Below, piece by piece: positions 1 to 5,167 of a DNA stretch of 5,167 bases. The DNA is taken from positions 1-5,167 of the forward strand of contig JAGWTK010000314.1 in assembly GCA_028876035.1 (NCBI GenBank). Reading direction: 5' to 3'. Both the position numbers and the translations under genes were made by a program. Position 1 is the first letter of the stretch; each line of letters begins with the position of its first letter. A model generated the notes under the pieces. The model saw only the letters and a list, made by a program, of their open reading frames with translations. It was not told the origin of the DNA and did no database searches. Origin of the DNA: Bacteroidota bacterium. GTDB lineage: Bacteria; Bacteroidota; Bacteroidia; Chitinophagales; Chitinophagaceae.

Positions 1-1
1 G

Positions 2-388
2 CTGATGCAGGAGCTTAACAAACAGGGGCACACTATCATCATGGCAAGTCACCTGCTCGATGAAGTGGAAAAAGTATGTACCCATGTCGCCATCCTGAAA
101 AAAGGAGAACTGCTCAGCATTGGCCATGTAAATGATGTTCTCGCTGATGACGACCTCATTGAACTCGGCTCCAATGACAACCAGGAACTGGCGAAAATCC
201 TATTTGCTTATGCCCCGGATGCGCAGTTAACTACGAGCGGCGATAAAGTTCTGCTTACATTGCCCAGAGGAACGGCGAACCTGCAAGACATCAACGCATG
301 GTGCTTTAATAAAGGGATTGTATTGAAACACCTGGCACAAAAAAAGAAAAGACTGGAAGCAAAATTTTTCGAACTGACCAACAACTAA
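2..388 (+). CDS. ABC transporter ATP-binding protein, C-terminal part (5' end outside window)
   Basis: This is the C-terminal end of the ATPase subunit of an ABC transporter, which hydrolyses ATP in the cytoplasm to drive the membrane permease. The reading frame is open to the left edge, so the ATG at 5 is an internal methionine; Walker A, Walker B and the signature motif must lie upstream. What remains starts just after the D-loop region. The switch (H-loop) histidine is in TIIMASHLLDEVEKVC (codon at 50-52), followed by the usual AILKKGEL strand-turn. The last ~75 residues, ending LEAKFFELTNN, match the C-terminal extension (DUF4162-like) common in ABC-2 exporter ATPases of the NatA/BcrA type. 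The stop at 386-388 lies 10 bases before the permease start, so the two are co-transcribed and presumably form one exporter. The substrate cannot be told from this fragment. Confidence 0.93.
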   Translation: MMQELNKQGHTIIMASHLLDEVEKVCTHVAILKKGELLSIGHVNDVLADDDLIELGSNDNQELAKILFAYAPDAQLTTSGDKVLLTLPRGTANLQDINAWCFNKGIVLKHLAQKKKRLEAKFFELTNN

Positions 389-398
389 AACCAACAGC

Positions 399-1217
399 AT
401 GTTTTCCATAGCCCGTACAGAGTGGCTCAAAATAAAAGGATATCCGGCTTTCTGGTGGGTCATGGGCATTACGGCCGTAACCTACCCGGGCGTTAATTAT
501 CTCTTCATAAAGGTGTATGAAGATATTACTGCGCAAAAAAGCACGTCAGGCCAAATCGTCAAAGCGCTTATTGGAAATCCTTTTTCTTTCCCGGAAGCAT
601 GGCGGACTGTCGCCTATTTTTCTTCTTTGTTCGTGTTTATTCCTGCAATTGTAGTCATACTCCTTATTACCAATGAGTATACCTATAAAACAAACAGGCA
701 AAACATTATTGACGGATGGAGTCGTACCGATTTTATGACCGGTAAATTGCTCGGTGTTCTGATACTTTCTGCAATTGTAACAGCATTGTACGCGCTCGTT
801 GCTTTGATAATCGGAATGACCAACACAACCAATGCCGCCGCAGATAAATGGCTGCTGGCTCATTATATTGGTCTGTTTGCACTGCAGACTTTCTCCCAGC
901 TTTCTCTTGCGTTTATGACAGGACTTCTCATCCGCCGCTCATTCATTGCGTTGGCCATCTTCGCCTTTTATTTTGTACTGGCAGAGCCAATCGCCGTAAA
1001 CGGATTGAAATACAAATTTGAAAGCAATGCCGGCGAGTTCTTTCCACTCGAAATTTCACATCGACTGCTACCAAAGCCTGCTTTTCTTGGACGTATCAAC
1101 GAGGAGGCCTATAAAGCCGCACTAAAAGCCGTTACACCACATATCTTTTATACGATAGTGCTTATCCTGATCACCTGGGGTCTCTGCTTTTGGATCAACA
1201 AACGCAGGGATTTATAA
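399..1217 (+). CDS. ABC-2 type transporter permease
   Basis: This is the membrane subunit of the ABC transporter whose ATPase ends 10 bases upstream; it should sit in the inner membrane as a dimer bound to two ATPase subunits. It has 272 residues, normal for a single-domain ABC-2 permease. About six hydrophobic segments are visible, near residues 18-38, 72-92, 116-140, 153-177, 180-200 and 248-266. The N-terminus MFSIARTEWLKIKGYPAFWW is the typical amphipathic lead-in before TM1. After TM2 the cytoplasmic segment NEYTYKTNRQNIIDGWSRTDF (residues 92-112, with its conserved Glu, Asn/Arg and SR) corresponds to the coupling-helix region of this family, and the protein ends with a basic INKRRDL tail. 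The family resembles the Bacteroidota permeases paired with NatA/BcrA-like ATPases (ABC2_membrane_4-like, by recall). Export of an antimicrobial, lipid or peptide are all possible; the substrate is unknown. The start is the first ATG after the upstream stop and gives a complete TM1. Confidence 0.93.
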   Translation: MFSIARTEWLKIKGYPAFWWVMGITAVTYPGVNYLFIKVYEDITAQKSTSGQIVKALIGNPFSFPEAWRTVAYFSSLFVFIPAIVVILLITNEYTYKTNRQNIIDGWSRTDFMTGKLLGVLILSAIVTALYALVALIIGMTNTTNAAADKWLLAHYIGLFALQTFSQLSLAFMTGLLIRRSFIALAIFAFYFVLAEPIAVNGLKYKFESNAGEFFPLEISHRLLPKPAFLGRINEEAYKAALKAVTPHIFYTIVLILITWGLCFWINKRRDL

Positions 1218-1227
1218 ATGCCGTATT

Positions 1228-1758
1228 ATGAAGTACCTGTTTGGTTTGATTATCACCGCTTCCGTCCTGCTGCAAACAAATGTGTCACTGCAAGCACAAA
1301 ATCTTTCAACGACAATAAAAATCCAGGCTATGGAAATGGCCAGGGCTGTTCTTGAAAAAGACCCAAACAAACTCATCCCCTACCTGCCACCCAAACTGGT
1401 AGAAGAAGCCGGAGGAAAGGAAAAACTCATCGCAGCACGCGACACCCTGAACAAATACATGAAACAGTTTGGCGGGGAAATAAAAAGAGTGACCATCGGG
1501 AATCCCGGTCCCATAGTGAAATACAAAAAACAGTTGCAGTCGACCGTTCCCCAAACGACCCAGTTAAAATTGATGGCCGCCCTCATTACACTTGAGTCAA
1601 CATTGGTGGCAATTTCTGAAGACAATGGCGCCCACTGGTATTTTGTTGACAATGCCATCTACGGCGAACAAAAAATAAAATCGGCACTGCCCGATCTCAG
1701 CCCCGAACTGGTTATTCCCCCAATGAAAAAACCCGTGATAACATCTGCTGAGGAATAG
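1228..1758 (+). CDS. small secreted protein of unknown function, third gene of the ABC operon
   Basis: This 176-residue protein has no assigned function. Residues 1-23 form a clear Sec signal peptide: Lys2, a hydrophobic core LFGLIITASVLL, and likely cleavage in SLQA-QN. No lipobox cysteine is present, so it should be periplasmic or secreted. The mature part begins with a helix (IKIQAMEMARAVLEKDPNKL) and a GGKEKLI motif at 62-68. A beta-rich C-terminal half follows, with QLQSTVPQT at 102-110 and TLVAISEDNGAHWYFVDNA at 125-143. By recall, this arrangement resembles a common group of small secreted Bacteroidota proteins with an NTF2-like (DUF-type) fold; that assignment is inference. It starts 10 bases after the permease stop, which argues for one transcript with the transporter, although a functional link is not shown. 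The stop falls one base from the end of the convergent epimerase gene. Confidence 0.85.
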   Translation: MKYLFGLIITASVLLQTNVSLQAQNLSTTIKIQAMEMARAVLEKDPNKLIPYLPPKLVEEAGGKEKLIAARDTLNKYMKQFGGEIKRVTIGNPGPIVKYKKQLQSTVPQTTQLKLMAALITLESTLVAISEDNGAHWYFVDNAIYGEQKIKSALPDLSPELVIPPMKKPVITSAEE

Positions 1759-1759
1759 A

Positions 1760-2716
1760 CTACTTTGATTTCGGATATAACTGCGACAAGGCCGAATCTA
1801 TGGTTGGATAGAGAAACTGAAACCCACTCACCTGAATTTTTGAGGCAGAAACCGTTGTACTCTTTAAAACTTCAATGCTCATTTCTCCCATTACGAGCTT
1901 CAACATAAAGGAAGGTACATGTACCGGGATGGCAAAGGACGGACGGACCCGCTTCGCCATGGCCAGCGTAAGTGCCTTATTGGAAACCGGTGAAGGTGCA
2001 ACGGCGTTAAATACCCCTTTCAACTGCTCATCTTCTATCGCAGCAAGGTACATACGGCAAAGATCATCCACATGTACCCAACTGACTATCTGTTCACCCG
2101 ATCCCAGTACAGCAGCCACACCCAACCGCAACGGCTTTTCAAACTCGGTCAATGCTCCTCCCTGCCTGCTCAAGACAATACCTGTTCGAAGTTTCACCAA
2201 CCGAATGCCCATTTCAGCCACTGGCTCTATACTTTCCTCCCAATGCAGACAAGTCGTACCCAGAAAATCATCTTTTGCCGGTGCCGTCTCTACAAATGGA
2301 GCAGGATTGGGGATCACAGGATCCGGACCATACCATCCAATAGCGGAAGCGCTCACAACGGCTTTTACCTGGTGTCGGACAGACTGCAAATACTTAACCA
2401 ACAAGCCCGAACTCTTCACCCGACTATCTTCGATCTCCCTTTTTCGCTTGTCGGTCCAACGCTTCTCAGCTACCCCGGCACCCGCCAGGTGAACTATACA
2501 ATCTGCAGATTCAATCACCCCCGGTTCTATTACCTGCTGCTCAATGTCCCACCAGCACCTGCGTACCCGATCTGCGCCTTGGGAATCGGTTCGTGTTGCC
2601 GCGCCATCAGCAGGCCTCCTGCTCAAGACAATTACCTCGTGCCCGTTTGCCGTTAATAAGCGCGATAGCGCCTTTCCTATCAATCCTGAACCGCCCGTAA
2701 TAATTATGGTAGCCAT
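1760..2716 (-). CDS. TIGR01777 family NAD(P)-dependent epimerase (YfcH / SDR39U1-like)
   Basis: This is an atypical extended short-chain dehydrogenase/reductase, cytoplasmic, with a predicted nucleotide-sugar-epimerase fold; the physiological substrate of the family is not established. The 318 residues are full length for the family. Visible landmarks, in order: Rossmann glycine motif TGGSGLIG (7-14); the pair R33-R34 after the second beta strand, which suggests NADP preference; HLAGAGVAEKRW (76-87), the family signature; R91/R99 around KREIEDSR; SASAIGWYG (122-130), carrying the tyrosine region; LRTGIVLSRQGGAL (176-189); and GSGEQIVSWVHVDDL (205-219). The C-terminal DUF1731-type domain covers about 265-313 and ends with the usual YPTIDSALSQL. 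The start gives the Rossmann strand directly (MATIIITGG), and its leader is A-rich (AAAAACCTAAGAAA) with no classical Shine-Dalgarno site. The gene is divergent from the 565-residue gene and convergent with the ABC operon, so it is probably monocistronic. Confidence 0.96.
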   Translation of the reverse strand: MATIIITGGSGLIGKALSRLLTANGHEVIVLSRRPADGAATRTDSQGADRVRRCWWDIEQQVIEPGVIESADCIVHLAGAGVAEKRWTDKRKREIEDSRVKSSGLLVKYLQSVRHQVKAVVSASAIGWYGPDPVIPNPAPFVETAPAKDDFLGTTCLHWEESIEPVAEMGIRLVKLRTGIVLSRQGGALTEFEKPLRLGVAAVLGSGEQIVSWVHVDDLCRMYLAAIEDEQLKGVFNAVAPSPVSNKALTLAMAKRVRPSFAIPVHVPSFMLKLVMGEMSIEVLKSTTVSASKIQVSGFQFLYPTIDSALSQLYPKSK

Positions 2717-2794
2717 TTTCTTAGGTTTTTTCGTAGCTGAACAATAAACGCACCCTGTTGTAATTGGTTTCAGCCATGCCTTAATAAAGCCTTT
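2717..2794. promoter_or_regulatory. divergent intergenic region, presumed start signals for both flanking genes
   Basis: These 78 bases separate the start codon of the minus-strand epimerase from that of the plus-strand secreted protein gene, so promoters in both directions are expected here or just inside the genes. I looked for the Bacteroidota pattern (TTTG or TTG, about 19-21 bases, TAnnTTTG) and found no convincing match on either strand. The nearest on the minus strand is TATTGTTC, which differs at two conserved positions. The role is inferred from gene arrangement only. Confidence 0.4.
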
Positions 2795-4492
2795 ATGGGT
2801 TTTCTCCGCAAAATCTTATGGATCGCTCTTTTGCAAAACCTGCTTTGCAGCAAGTTGGTTTATTCCCAGCAAGTTTTATTTTCAGATAGCTTAGGCGAAT
2901 ACGCCGAAAACATGTTCTACAACATAGCTGGAAAACTGGAAGAAAAATACATATTGTTCAAAACGCCGCCGGCCGCTTCCCCCGACTATTTTATACTCGA
3001 CTCTGTATGCAAGACGATAGACAAAGGCACACTTTCATTTATTCCCGCAAACGGACTGATAAAAGCGTTTACACATCCAATAGATAATAGCTGCCATCTT
3101 TTCTGGCAGTCGCTTCACGGGACAGAATGGTACCTGCATCACAGCATCATTAAAGACCTTCGGTTTTCAGAATTGACTTCAGTATTGGTTGATTCAGCCG
3201 TACTGCCTTCGACTTTCAAATACCAGCCCTATTTCATGCGTGAATCTGCGGGCGGCGGGTATATGCTGTTGTACAAACGCGCCTACGACCCATCCACAGA
3301 GCAATTGCTTACTTCGATGATCGTTGTTAATACAACCAGCGGGGAAATAACCCACGGACAGATCAACATGCCCTTCAACAAAGAATTCGACCTTGCAGGA
3401 GAAGTTATTTCCGATGAACGCGGACATGTGTTTACACTCACTTTCGACAACCCAACCAATTTCAGGCTGAGTTCAACCATTCGGTTGTATGAATATATAC
3501 CAGGCAGGGGACAGCGTGATTACCCGGAGATCGTTGCAAAAGAAAAAAAACCGGTGGGCGTTCTTATGCATCCTGAAACAGAACAACAGCGAATGACACT
3601 GGTATCGCTTTATTACGATTTTTATACAAAGAATATCAACGGCATCACCGGTACGCGTGTCAGCACAAGAACCTTACACTATGACTCAATTTTCTGTTTC
3701 ACCTTTTCAAAAGACCTGAAAAAGCAACTCAATAGGTACATCTCTGGGATATCGAACGACAAAGCCATGAATTTTTTGGAATTGCGCGATATGATCAGCA
3801 TCAAAAATAATGGCCTTACCGTATTGGCAGAACTCTACCACCAATCCTATACATCGAATATCAACCTTGATCTCAACAGCCGTTCGTCCCTGCTGCAAAG
3901 TTCGCCCAGCCAAACTGCATTTTTTCCGCAACAAACGGTGACGGCGGGCAGCCGGGGCGGCAGGCGGGGCAGCACAGCAAGAGGCTACGGCGTTTCAGAT
4001 CCCCTGGCCAGCGCGCCTCAGCGCTCCCCCACTATCGACAACAGCTTGTTCGGTCCACAACCACAAAGTTTCAATATCAACAATATCCCTGTTCAATACG
4101 TCTCGCTACTGATCCAGTTCAATGGAACGATGCAGGCAAGCGGCAGTAAGATTATTCAAAACCGCCTGATCCCAGGTAATGACTACAGCAGCACCTACAC
4201 CACCATTCACACCGGCACCCTGCGGCAACTGGTGTATGATTTCAAGGGAGGAAAAATCGTTTTGAAAAGCACCGTTGCCGGACTTGAACCCGACGAAAGC
4301 TCGCAGGAAATATTGCATGGCAATCGTCAGCATATCCTGTTGCTCAACCATAGCGGATCATTTGAATCGGGCACCCACCTCCTCACTTTCTATCGCAATC
4401 CTGAAAACAACAGCTTTGGTGTTGCAAAACTCCACTGGCCAACCGCCCCGGCGCACCAGGCAAACCCCGACCGATCACCCAGTGAACAGTAG
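2795..4492 (+). CDS. secreted protein of unknown function, 565 residues, with low-complexity linker
   Basis: I do not recognise this family. Residues 1-24 form a Sec signal peptide (R5-K6, hydrophobic ILWIALLQNLL, likely cleavage VYS-QQ, a common Bacteroidota pattern). The LLCS at 16-19 is not a proper lipobox because Leu precedes Cys, so a soluble periplasmic or exported protein is more likely than a lipoprotein. After the signal, residues ~25-360 are beta-rich with many aromatic residues and recurrent short strand-turn units (for example YMLLYKRAYDPST, SLYYDFYTKN), which would fit a propeller-like or other all-beta fold; no repeat is clear enough to define one. Residues ~361-430 are Ser/Gln/Pro/Gly/Arg/Asn-rich, including GSRGGRRGS at 385-393, and separate a second beta-rich part (431-548). 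The tail to 565 is Pro/Ala/Ser-rich. There is no C-terminal sorting domain or obvious catalytic motif. The gene appears to stand alone, with a putative terminator after it. The ATG at 2795 is chosen because it gives the full signal peptide. Confidence 0.87.
   Translation: MGFLRKILWIALLQNLLCSKLVYSQQVLFSDSLGEYAENMFYNIAGKLEEKYILFKTPPAASPDYFILDSVCKTIDKGTLSFIPANGLIKAFTHPIDNSCHLFWQSLHGTEWYLHHSIIKDLRFSELTSVLVDSAVLPSTFKYQPYFMRESAGGGYMLLYKRAYDPSTEQLLTSMIVVNTTSGEITHGQINMPFNKEFDLAGEVISDERGHVFTLTFDNPTNFRLSSTIRLYEYIPGRGQRDYPEIVAKEKKPVGVLMHPETEQQRMTLVSLYYDFYTKNINGITGTRVSTRTLHYDSIFCFTFSKDLKKQLNRYISGISNDKAMNFLELRDMISIKNNGLTVLAELYHQSYTSNINLDLNSRSSLLQSSPSQTAFFPQQTVTAGSRGGRRGSTARGYGVSDPLASAPQRSPTIDNSLFGPQPQSFNINNIPVQYVSLLIQFNGTMQASGSKIIQNRLIPGNDYSSTYTTIHTGTLRQLVYDFKGGKIVLKSTVAGLEPDESSQEILHGNRQHILLLNHSGSFESGTHLLTFYRNPENNSFGVAKLHWPTAPAHQANPDRSPSEQ
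3943..3973 (+). repeat. imperfect G-rich direct repeat inside the 565-residue gene
   Basis: GGCGGGCAGC (3943-3952) recurs as GGCGGGGCAGC (3963-3973) with a GC-rich spacer, encoding the Gly/Arg/Ser linker GSRGGRRGS. It is much more GC-rich than the surrounding gene and looks like a short local duplication in a flexible linker. The one-base length difference between copies means they are read in different frames, which is why the peptide itself is not a clean repeat. Confidence 0.5.
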
Positions 4493-4536
4493 ATGACCGT
4501 CTACAAACACCCGTCCTTTATTGATAGCGATTTCCC

Positions 4537-4566
4537 ACCTGGCTCTATTTTTCCGGGTCCTTTTTT
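4537..4566 (+). terminator. putative rho-independent terminator of the 565-residue gene
   Basis: ACCTGG (4537-4542) can pair with CCGGGT (4553-4558) as a 6-bp stem including one G-T wobble and a 10-base loop. Two C residues and a run of six T follow (4561-4566). It lies about 45 bases after the stop codon at 4490-4492, a sensible place for termination. The stem is short and the loop is T-rich, so strength is uncertain. Confidence 0.45.
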
Positions 4567-4687
4567 ATCGCACCTTCGGTTAGCAAGATTAATTACGAGC
4601 CATTCTCCAATATCCTGAAAAACCATGTTCAAAGAAAAGCCGGCCGGCATTTTTTGAATATCTCATCTCAACTTTAAACATCCAGCT

Positions 4688-5122
4688 ATGAACACCCAGG
4701 CCAGTGTATTTGAAGAAGCGAGTTTTGATACCCGGTTCAAAGCCGGCATACCGCTTCATGAATTGGTACGGAAACTTCAACATAGCCTGCTGCCCCAGGC
4801 AACATTGAAAAACAGCTTTATCGTTAATGATATTGACCATTCGGTAATGCTCGACACCAGCGAAGACCTGCTGGCTTATTTACTTGGCAACCTGCTAAGC
4901 AATGCAGTACGCCGAACTTCGGGATCCTGTATTCGAATCGAATCTGCACAAATAGCCGGGCAATTACAAATCCGAATCAGGAATAATGGTGCTTTTGCTT
5001 TCAGCAGCTACATAAACAGCTTAGTTCACTTTGTAGACATTGCAAGGGGCGTCGGCGGAAACATCGGGCTCGAAACAGAAGAAAACAATGGCGTTACCGT
5101 GGTATTCTCAATGGCTGCATAA
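4688..5122 (+). CDS. stand-alone histidine-kinase-like ATPase domain protein with degenerate G1 box
   Basis: This 144-residue protein consists of little more than a GHKL-type (HATPase_c) domain. Residues ~21-60 match the lead-in of kinase ATPase domains (short helix HELVRKLQHSLL, then beta strands and SEDLLAYLLGNLL). The N-box is LGNLLSNAVRR (66-76), with the Mg-binding Asn at 72. The expected G1 motif DxGxG is replaced by NNGAF (99-103). The ATP-lid F-box is replaced by a short non-canonical stretch. The C-terminal G2-like part is kept: ARGVGGNIGLETEENNGVTVVFSM (119-142, with G121, G123, G124 and G127). There is no phospho-acceptor histidine helix, transmembrane segment or sensor domain, and the protein is far shorter than a normal kinase (over 300 residues). 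It could be a non-catalytic partner, an anti-sigma-like switch protein or a decayed kinase; the uninterrupted frame and intact fold-framing motifs favour a maintained protein. The start is the only ATG that includes the full N-terminal segment; the leader has no clear Shine-Dalgarno site. It is likely transcribed from its own promoter in 4493-4687. Confidence 0.82.
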   Translation: MNTQASVFEEASFDTRFKAGIPLHELVRKLQHSLLPQATLKNSFIVNDIDHSVMLDTSEDLLAYLLGNLLSNAVRRTSGSCIRIESAQIAGQLQIRIRNNGAFAFSSYINSLVHFVDIARGVGGNIGLETEENNGVTVVFSMAA

Positions 5123-5131
5123 TGAATACAG

Positions 5132-5156
5132 TGAGCCAACCTTTGAGATTGGCTTA
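5132..5156 (+). terminator. hairpin after the kinase-like gene, possible terminator
   Basis: TGAGCCAA (5132-5139) pairs with TTGGCTTA (5149-5156), an 8-bp stem with one G-T wobble and a 9-base loop, starting 10 bases after the stop codon. The position suits a transcript end or an mRNA-stabilising hairpin. No T-run follows before the window ends, so a classical rho-independent terminator is not supported. Confidence 0.4.
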
Positions 5157-5167
5157 ACGCATATTCT

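Noticed and set aside
1218..1355. ATG overlapping the permease stop, opening a ~45-codon frame
   Set aside because: It is out of frame with the signal-peptide protein that starts at 1228, which has far better coding evidence over the same bases.
1875..2656. Two long plus-strand open frames (205 and 194 codons) opposite the epimerase gene
   Set aside because: They lie wholly antisense to a well-matched full-length epimerase. Their translations show no family motifs and are Ser/Thr/Pro/Arg-rich, as expected of shadow frames.
2842..2853. Possible lipobox (NLLC, Cys18) in the 565-residue protein
   Set aside because: Leu immediately before Cys is not accepted by the usual lipobox rule (Gly, Ala or Ser), and a standard cleavage site follows at VYS-QQ.
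4520..4553. Promoter-like pair ATTG ... TATTTTTC (one mismatch to TAnnTTTG)
   Set aside because: The 22-base spacing is longer than usual and the second element lies in the loop of the putative terminator, so a chance match in T-rich sequence is more likely.
4493..4618. Open frame of 41 codons starting directly after the stop of the 565-residue gene
   Set aside because: It runs through the putative terminator, has no ribosome-binding context beyond the adjacent stop, and its translation (MTVYKHPSFIDSDF...) resembles nothing I recognise.
5122..5157. Eleven-codon frame with its ATG overlapping the stop of the kinase-like gene (TAATG)
   Set aside because: It is too short to support and is made almost entirely of the hairpin sequence at 5132-5156.

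Overview
The window looks like ordinary chromosomal sequence from a Bacteroidota bacterium, most likely Chitinophagaceae-like. This rests on protein style, signal peptides ending in ...QAQ or ...YSQQ, A-rich leaders without clear Shine-Dalgarno motifs, and moderate GC by eye. The genus cannot be fixed from the sequence alone. The window holds five intact genes and one gene cut by the left edge. No RNA gene, insertion sequence, CRISPR array, integrase or attachment site was seen.

Layout: (1) 1-1758, plus strand, is a tight run of three genes with exactly 10 bases between each pair: the C-terminal third of an ABC transporter ATPase, its ABC-2 type permease, and a small secreted protein of unknown function. 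This is very probably one transcript. (2) 1760-2716, minus strand, is a TIGR01777/YfcH-type NAD(P)-binding epimerase. It converges on the first group with one base between the two stop codons. (3) 2717-2794 is a 78-base divergent intergenic region that should hold the start signals for the epimerase and for the next gene. (4) 2795-4492, plus strand, is a 565-residue secreted protein of no family I recognise, with a low-complexity Gly/Arg/Ser linker in its C-terminal half. (5) 4493-4687 is an intergenic stretch with a plausible rho-independent terminator. (6) 4688-5122, plus strand, is a 144-residue stand-alone histidine-kinase-type ATPase domain whose nucleotide-binding G1 motif is degenerate. 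A hairpin follows it just before the right edge.

The ABC genes form a functional pair (ATPase plus permease, substrate unknown), and the small secreted protein travels with them. The other genes appear to be independent units with no shared pathway visible here. I do not see evidence for a new multi-gene system. The items most worth a second look are the degenerate kinase-like protein and the unrecognised secreted 565-residue protein.
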